Of a DNA stretch of 8,185 nt, positions 5,980-8,185 are shown one piece after another. Under the pieces are notes generated by a model that did no database searches, was not told the origin of the DNA, and was given only the letters and a program-made list of their open reading frames with translations. Position 1 is the first letter of the stretch; the number at the start of each line of letters is the position of its first letter. Source of the stretch: Bacteroidales bacterium (GTDB taxonomy: Bacteria > Bacteroidota > Bacteroidia > Bacteroidales > JAOZTL01); contig JAOZTL010000044.1 of NCBI GenBank assembly GCA_029942205.1, forward strand, positions 3,093-11,277, written 5' to 3'. Made by a program: the position numbers and the translations under genes.

Positions 5980-7816
5980 CATTTTGAAATTGATTTAATT
6001 CATCTAAAATATTTGATTTTGTATGAATAAAATGCTGTATTCCTTTTGTTTGTAAAAAATTGATAATCGTTTTTGGATAGCCAGCCACCACCAAAATAGT
6101 TTCGTTTCCCACAGCATCAAACACGGCAGGAGCTAAGGTTTCATAAGCCGCATCGGTGCTGCAAAGTACGAGAATATCGGCTTGGCTGGCACGAAAAGCA
6201 TCGATACCCGCTTCGGGAGTTTCAAAGCCCAAATTAGGAATAATCTCGAAGCCTGCGCAAGTAAAGAAATCGCTTGAAAACGAGGCTCTTGCTTTGCGAA
6301 TAGATAAATCACCATAAGTCAGTAAAAACACTTTTGGTCGCTTCGGCATTTGTTCTGTTCGGATGCGTAAGTTTTCAAACATTTCGGCTGCACGATAAGG
6401 CTTCAATGGGCGTACAGGGCTTTTGTTTATGGTATTTTGCTTGGTTTTTTTGGCTATTTTATCACTTAAGCAGTCGTCGGGATTTGGGTATTGATTCGTT
6501 CCCAACAAAATCGCTTCTTTTGTGCTGATTTGCAAATTGCGCTTTTCAGCCATATTTTCTATGCGCTTTTGTATTAATCCGTCATTAAATGCTTGCAAAA
6601 ATCCGCCTTCGGCTTCCACTTCCTGAAACAATGCCCATGCGTACTCGCCTATCGACTGGGTGAGCTGCTCGATGTAATACGAACCTGCCGCAGGATCAAC
6701 CACTCGATCGAGATGCGATTCTTCTTTGAGCAACAATTGCTGATTGCGTGCGATGCGATCAGAAAATTCGCTGTCGGCTTCGTAAATGCTATCAAAAGCA
6801 AGTACTTCCAACGAATCCACATTTCCCAAAGCCGCCGACATGGCCTCGGTGCTGGTGCGTAGCATGTTTACGTGCGTATCGGCAATGGTTTTGTTCCATG
6901 TAGACGTTTGTGCGTGTACATAAATCCCCGTAGAGCTCTCTTTTGTAGGCTTATAAGCCGAAATTAATTGATGCCACAAAATACGAATAGCTCTAAATTT
7001 GGCTATTTCCATAAAATAATTAGAACTGATACTTAAATTGAAACACAAGTGTTTGATTAATTGATCGATAGTGAGCCCTCGTTCAAGTATTTGTTTCAGG
7101 TATTCATTAGCCATCGATAAGCCAAAAGCCAATTCTTGCACGATAGAACCGCCACTATTGGCGAATAGTACGCCATCGATAGTGAAAATTCTATAATTCG
7201 GAAGATTTTTTTCGGCAAATTCGATCATTTTTTGTTGCAACTTAAAGCACCGTGCAATGTCGCCAATTGGCGATTGCCCGTTCAGAATGTAATAACCAAG
7301 CGGCGAAAAGCTTATTCCGCCTGTTATTTCATCGGTATTTAGTTGGCGTTTTTGTACTTCGTTGGCAAATAATTGCAACACTTCAAAACTGAGTTTTTTT
7401 GCCGAAAAATTAACTTCAACATGTTGTAACTCAATCCCTTCGAGTAATTCTGAAAAACGTTCGGGTGTGAAATAATCCGTAGAAAAATCATCTGGATCAA
7501 TCTCAAAATGCAACGAATTCACTCCTTTTTGCAATAATTCGAGAGCCTTCAAACGAGCTTTTCCTAGCTCTTTTACTCGAATATTTTGCCGTATTTTCCA
7601 ATGATTATCACTTTTTTGGAGAATTTGGCTATTTTCCCGAATCGTTTCCGATAAATCTTCGACACGATAATACGGCTGTACATCAAAGCCTTCGATACTT
7701 TTCCACAGTAATTTCTTATCAAAATCAGCCCCTTTTAGGTCTTTTTCGATTTGTGTGCGCCACTGATCGGCACTTATGCCTGAAAATTTTGAAAATAATT
7801 CGTTTTTATCTATCAT
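5966..7816 (-). CDS. mutA: Methylmalonyl-CoA mutase small (non-catalytic) subunit
   Basis: A 616-residue partner of the catalytic subunit in the heterodimeric adenosylcobalamin-dependent mutase. The N-terminus (EKDLKGADFDKKLLWKSIEG, residues 24-43) and the conserved blocks HAQTSTWN (301-308), LRTSTEAMSAALG (319-331), RIARNQ (354-359) and VDPAAGSYYIEQLT (373-386) identify the barrel domain. Aligned to MutB, the catalytic Tyr-His pair is replaced by V216-L217. The C-terminal flavodoxin-like domain (about 493-616) has lost the cobalamin motif: positions of the conserved Lys, Asp and His hold T500, L504 and I506. This degeneration is normal for small subunits, which stabilise the complex. The ATG at 7814-7816 is preceded by AGGGA at short spacing, a loose Shine-Dalgarno match. 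It is the first gene of the mutA-mutB pair, and a hairpin lies 15 nt before the start. Confidence 0.97.
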   Translation of the reverse strand: MIDKNELFSKFSGISADQWRTQIEKDLKGADFDKKLLWKSIEGFDVQPYYRVEDLSETIRENSQILQKSDNHWKIRQNIRVKELGKARLKALELLQKGVNSLHFEIDPDDFSTDYFTPERFSELLEGIELQHVEVNFSAKKLSFEVLQLFANEVQKRQLNTDEITGGISFSPLGYYILNGQSPIGDIARCFKLQQKMIEFAEKNLPNYRIFTIDGVLFANSGGSIVQELAFGLSMANEYLKQILERGLTIDQLIKHLCFNLSISSNYFMEIAKFRAIRILWHQLISAYKPTKESSTGIYVHAQTSTWNKTIADTHVNMLRTSTEAMSAALGNVDSLEVLAFDSIYEADSEFSDRIARNQQLLLKEESHLDRVVDPAAGSYYIEQLTQSIGEYAWALFQEVEAEGGFLQAFNDGLIQKRIENMAEKRNLQISTKEAILLGTNQYPNPDDCLSDKIAKKTKQNTINKSPVRPLKPYRAAEMFENLRIRTEQMPKRPKVFLLTYGDLSIRKARASFSSDFFTCAGFEIIPNLGFETPEAGIDAFRASQADILVLCSTDAAYETLAPAVFDAVGNETILVVAGYPKTIINFLQTKGIQHFIHTKSNILDELNQFQNVLLN

Positions 7817-7831
7817 TGTTCCCTAATATTT

Positions 7832-7846
7832 AAGGTCTTCGACCTT
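7832..7846 (-). repeat. Perfect short hairpin with GAA triloop upstream of mutA
   Basis: On the minus strand AAGGTC-GAA-GACCTT gives a 6-bp perfect stem with a C-GAA-G triloop, 15 nt before the mutA ATG. On the plus strand the same sequence ends in a T-tract (7845-7850) and would resemble a small intrinsic terminator, but no plus-strand gene precedes it. Its similarity to the hairpin before mutB suggests a shared leader element or a dispersed mini-palindrome. Confidence 0.55.
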
Positions 7847-7922
7847 TTTTGATGTTGCTTACGCATTTTCTTTCATTAATAAACCTTAATAAAACTAAGT
7901 AATGGTTTCTTTCTTTTTTGAT

Positions 7923-8087
7923 GTAATACCAATTCAACACCAAAACACCCGATAAATCCGTTATCTTTTTCCGTTTTACTGCACTTAAAATTTTAACCAT
8001 ATACGGCTATGCTGAAAATTTGAAGATTGTAAAACAAAAAAATATTTTGAATTTATTTCGGGTATTTTGATATTAAATTGGTATAAC
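7923..8087. repeat. 165-bp imperfect palindrome, MITE-like or structured repeat
   Basis: The left arm begins GTAATACCAATTCAACACC (7923) and the right arm, read on the minus strand from 8087, begins GTTATACCAATTTAATATC. Over the outer 29 bp 24 positions agree. Agreement continues inward with small gaps through CCCG, ATAAAT, GTTTTAC (7973-7979 against 8029-8035), AAATTTT (7988-7994 against 8015-8021) and CATA/TATG, to a 6-nt loop at 8002-8007. About 60 of 78 aligned positions match. No transposase gene or clear target duplication is visible, although TA flanks both CCAATT ends. This size and long terminal inversion fit a MITE or a REP-like palindromic element; the family is not recognised. Confidence 0.7.
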
Positions 8088-8115
8088 TTACACCCTCTTT
8101 TTGTTGAAAATATAT

Positions 8116-8149
8116 TGATAGCAGCTTAAATTATACTGAAATGCTATCA
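8116..8149. repeat. Perfect 8-bp inverted repeat, possible operator or terminator stem
   Basis: TGATAGCA (8116-8123) and TGCTATCA (8142-8149) are exact inverted copies around an 18-nt AT-rich loop. On the minus strand the stem is followed by AATATATTTT, so it could be a weak terminator of a minus-strand gene beyond the right edge. The half-site length also fits an operator for a dimeric regulator. The sequence does not decide between these. Confidence 0.4.
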
Positions 8150-8185
8150 TAATTATAAATTTAAAACGTTTCTTTTCTGCCTGTT

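Larger units (their letters stand above)
7817..8185. other. 369-bp non-coding region upstream of mutA, rich in inverted repeats
   Basis: This stretch should contain the mutA promoter and leader, but I found no complete TTG-N19-TAnnTTTG promoter; the nearest are 7/8 matches to the -7 element without a spaced TTG. It holds three separate inverted repeats: a triloop hairpin (7832-7846), a 165-bp imperfect palindrome (7923-8087) and an 8-bp stem (8116-8149). The only open frame of note is 56 codons on the minus strand (7830-8000), starting inside the palindrome; I do not call it a gene. Confidence 0.6.

Noticed and set aside
6133..6862. Frames at 6133-6315 (minus), 6334-6528 (plus) and 6593-6862 (plus)
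   Set aside because: All lie inside the clearly coding mutA gene and show no family features.
5966..7816. Loss of catalytic and cobalamin-binding residues in mutA as evidence of a decaying or repurposed gene
   Set aside because: Small subunits of heterodimeric methylmalonyl-CoA mutases normally lack these residues; the gene is full length and intact.
1..8185. CRISPR array, tRNA or rRNA gene, riboswitch, or anti-phage or novel gene cluster
   Set aside because: No direct-repeat arrays, cloverleaf sequences or ribosomal RNA motifs were seen, I recognised no cobalamin riboswitch upstream of mutA, and all long genes belong to well-known families.

Overview
The window is AT-rich and reads as a chromosomal segment of a Bacteroidota bacterium, probably close to Flavobacteriales. 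Four things point there: a DUF2723/GT117 membrane protein typical of Bacteroidota, an rnpA gene followed by an S41 C-terminal processing peptidase, separate small and large methylmalonyl-CoA mutase subunits, and start sites that mostly lack Shine-Dalgarno motifs. One TAnnTTTG-type (-7) promoter match is also present. The genus cannot be fixed from the sequence alone.

Layout from left to right. Positions 1-220 (minus) hold the N-terminus of a DUF2723/GT117-type protein O-glycosyltransferase that runs off the left edge. Positions 221-392 carry its putative promoter and an 11-bp hairpin. Positions 393-1208 (minus) encode a class C acid phosphatase / 5'-nucleotidase lipoprotein of the e(P4) family. 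An AT-rich divergent region follows. Then come two plus-strand genes: rnpA (1470-1853, with a forced TTG start) and an S41 peptidase (1947-3608). They converge, 42 bp apart, on two minus-strand genes for adenosylcobalamin-dependent methylmalonyl-CoA mutase: the small subunit mutA (5966-7816, upstream) and the catalytic large subunit mutB (3651-5774, downstream). The last 369 bp (7817-8185) contain no convincing gene but are full of inverted repeats.

The only genes that clearly work together are mutA and mutB, which form the heterodimer interconverting succinyl-CoA and (R)-methylmalonyl-CoA. The small subunit has visibly lost the active-site and cobalamin-binding residues that the large subunit keeps. 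The other genes are unrelated housekeeping or envelope functions.

The least explained structure is a 165-bp imperfect palindrome at 7923-8087, upstream of mutA. It looks like a MITE or other dispersed repeat. Its arms differ mainly by C/T changes in one direction, so the minus-strand RNA (the mutA direction) would pair better than the plus-strand RNA. Both mutase genes also have a short perfect hairpin with a GAA triloop just before their start codons. No CRISPR array, tRNA, rRNA, intact insertion sequence or defence system was seen. Most of the window is ordinary chromosome.
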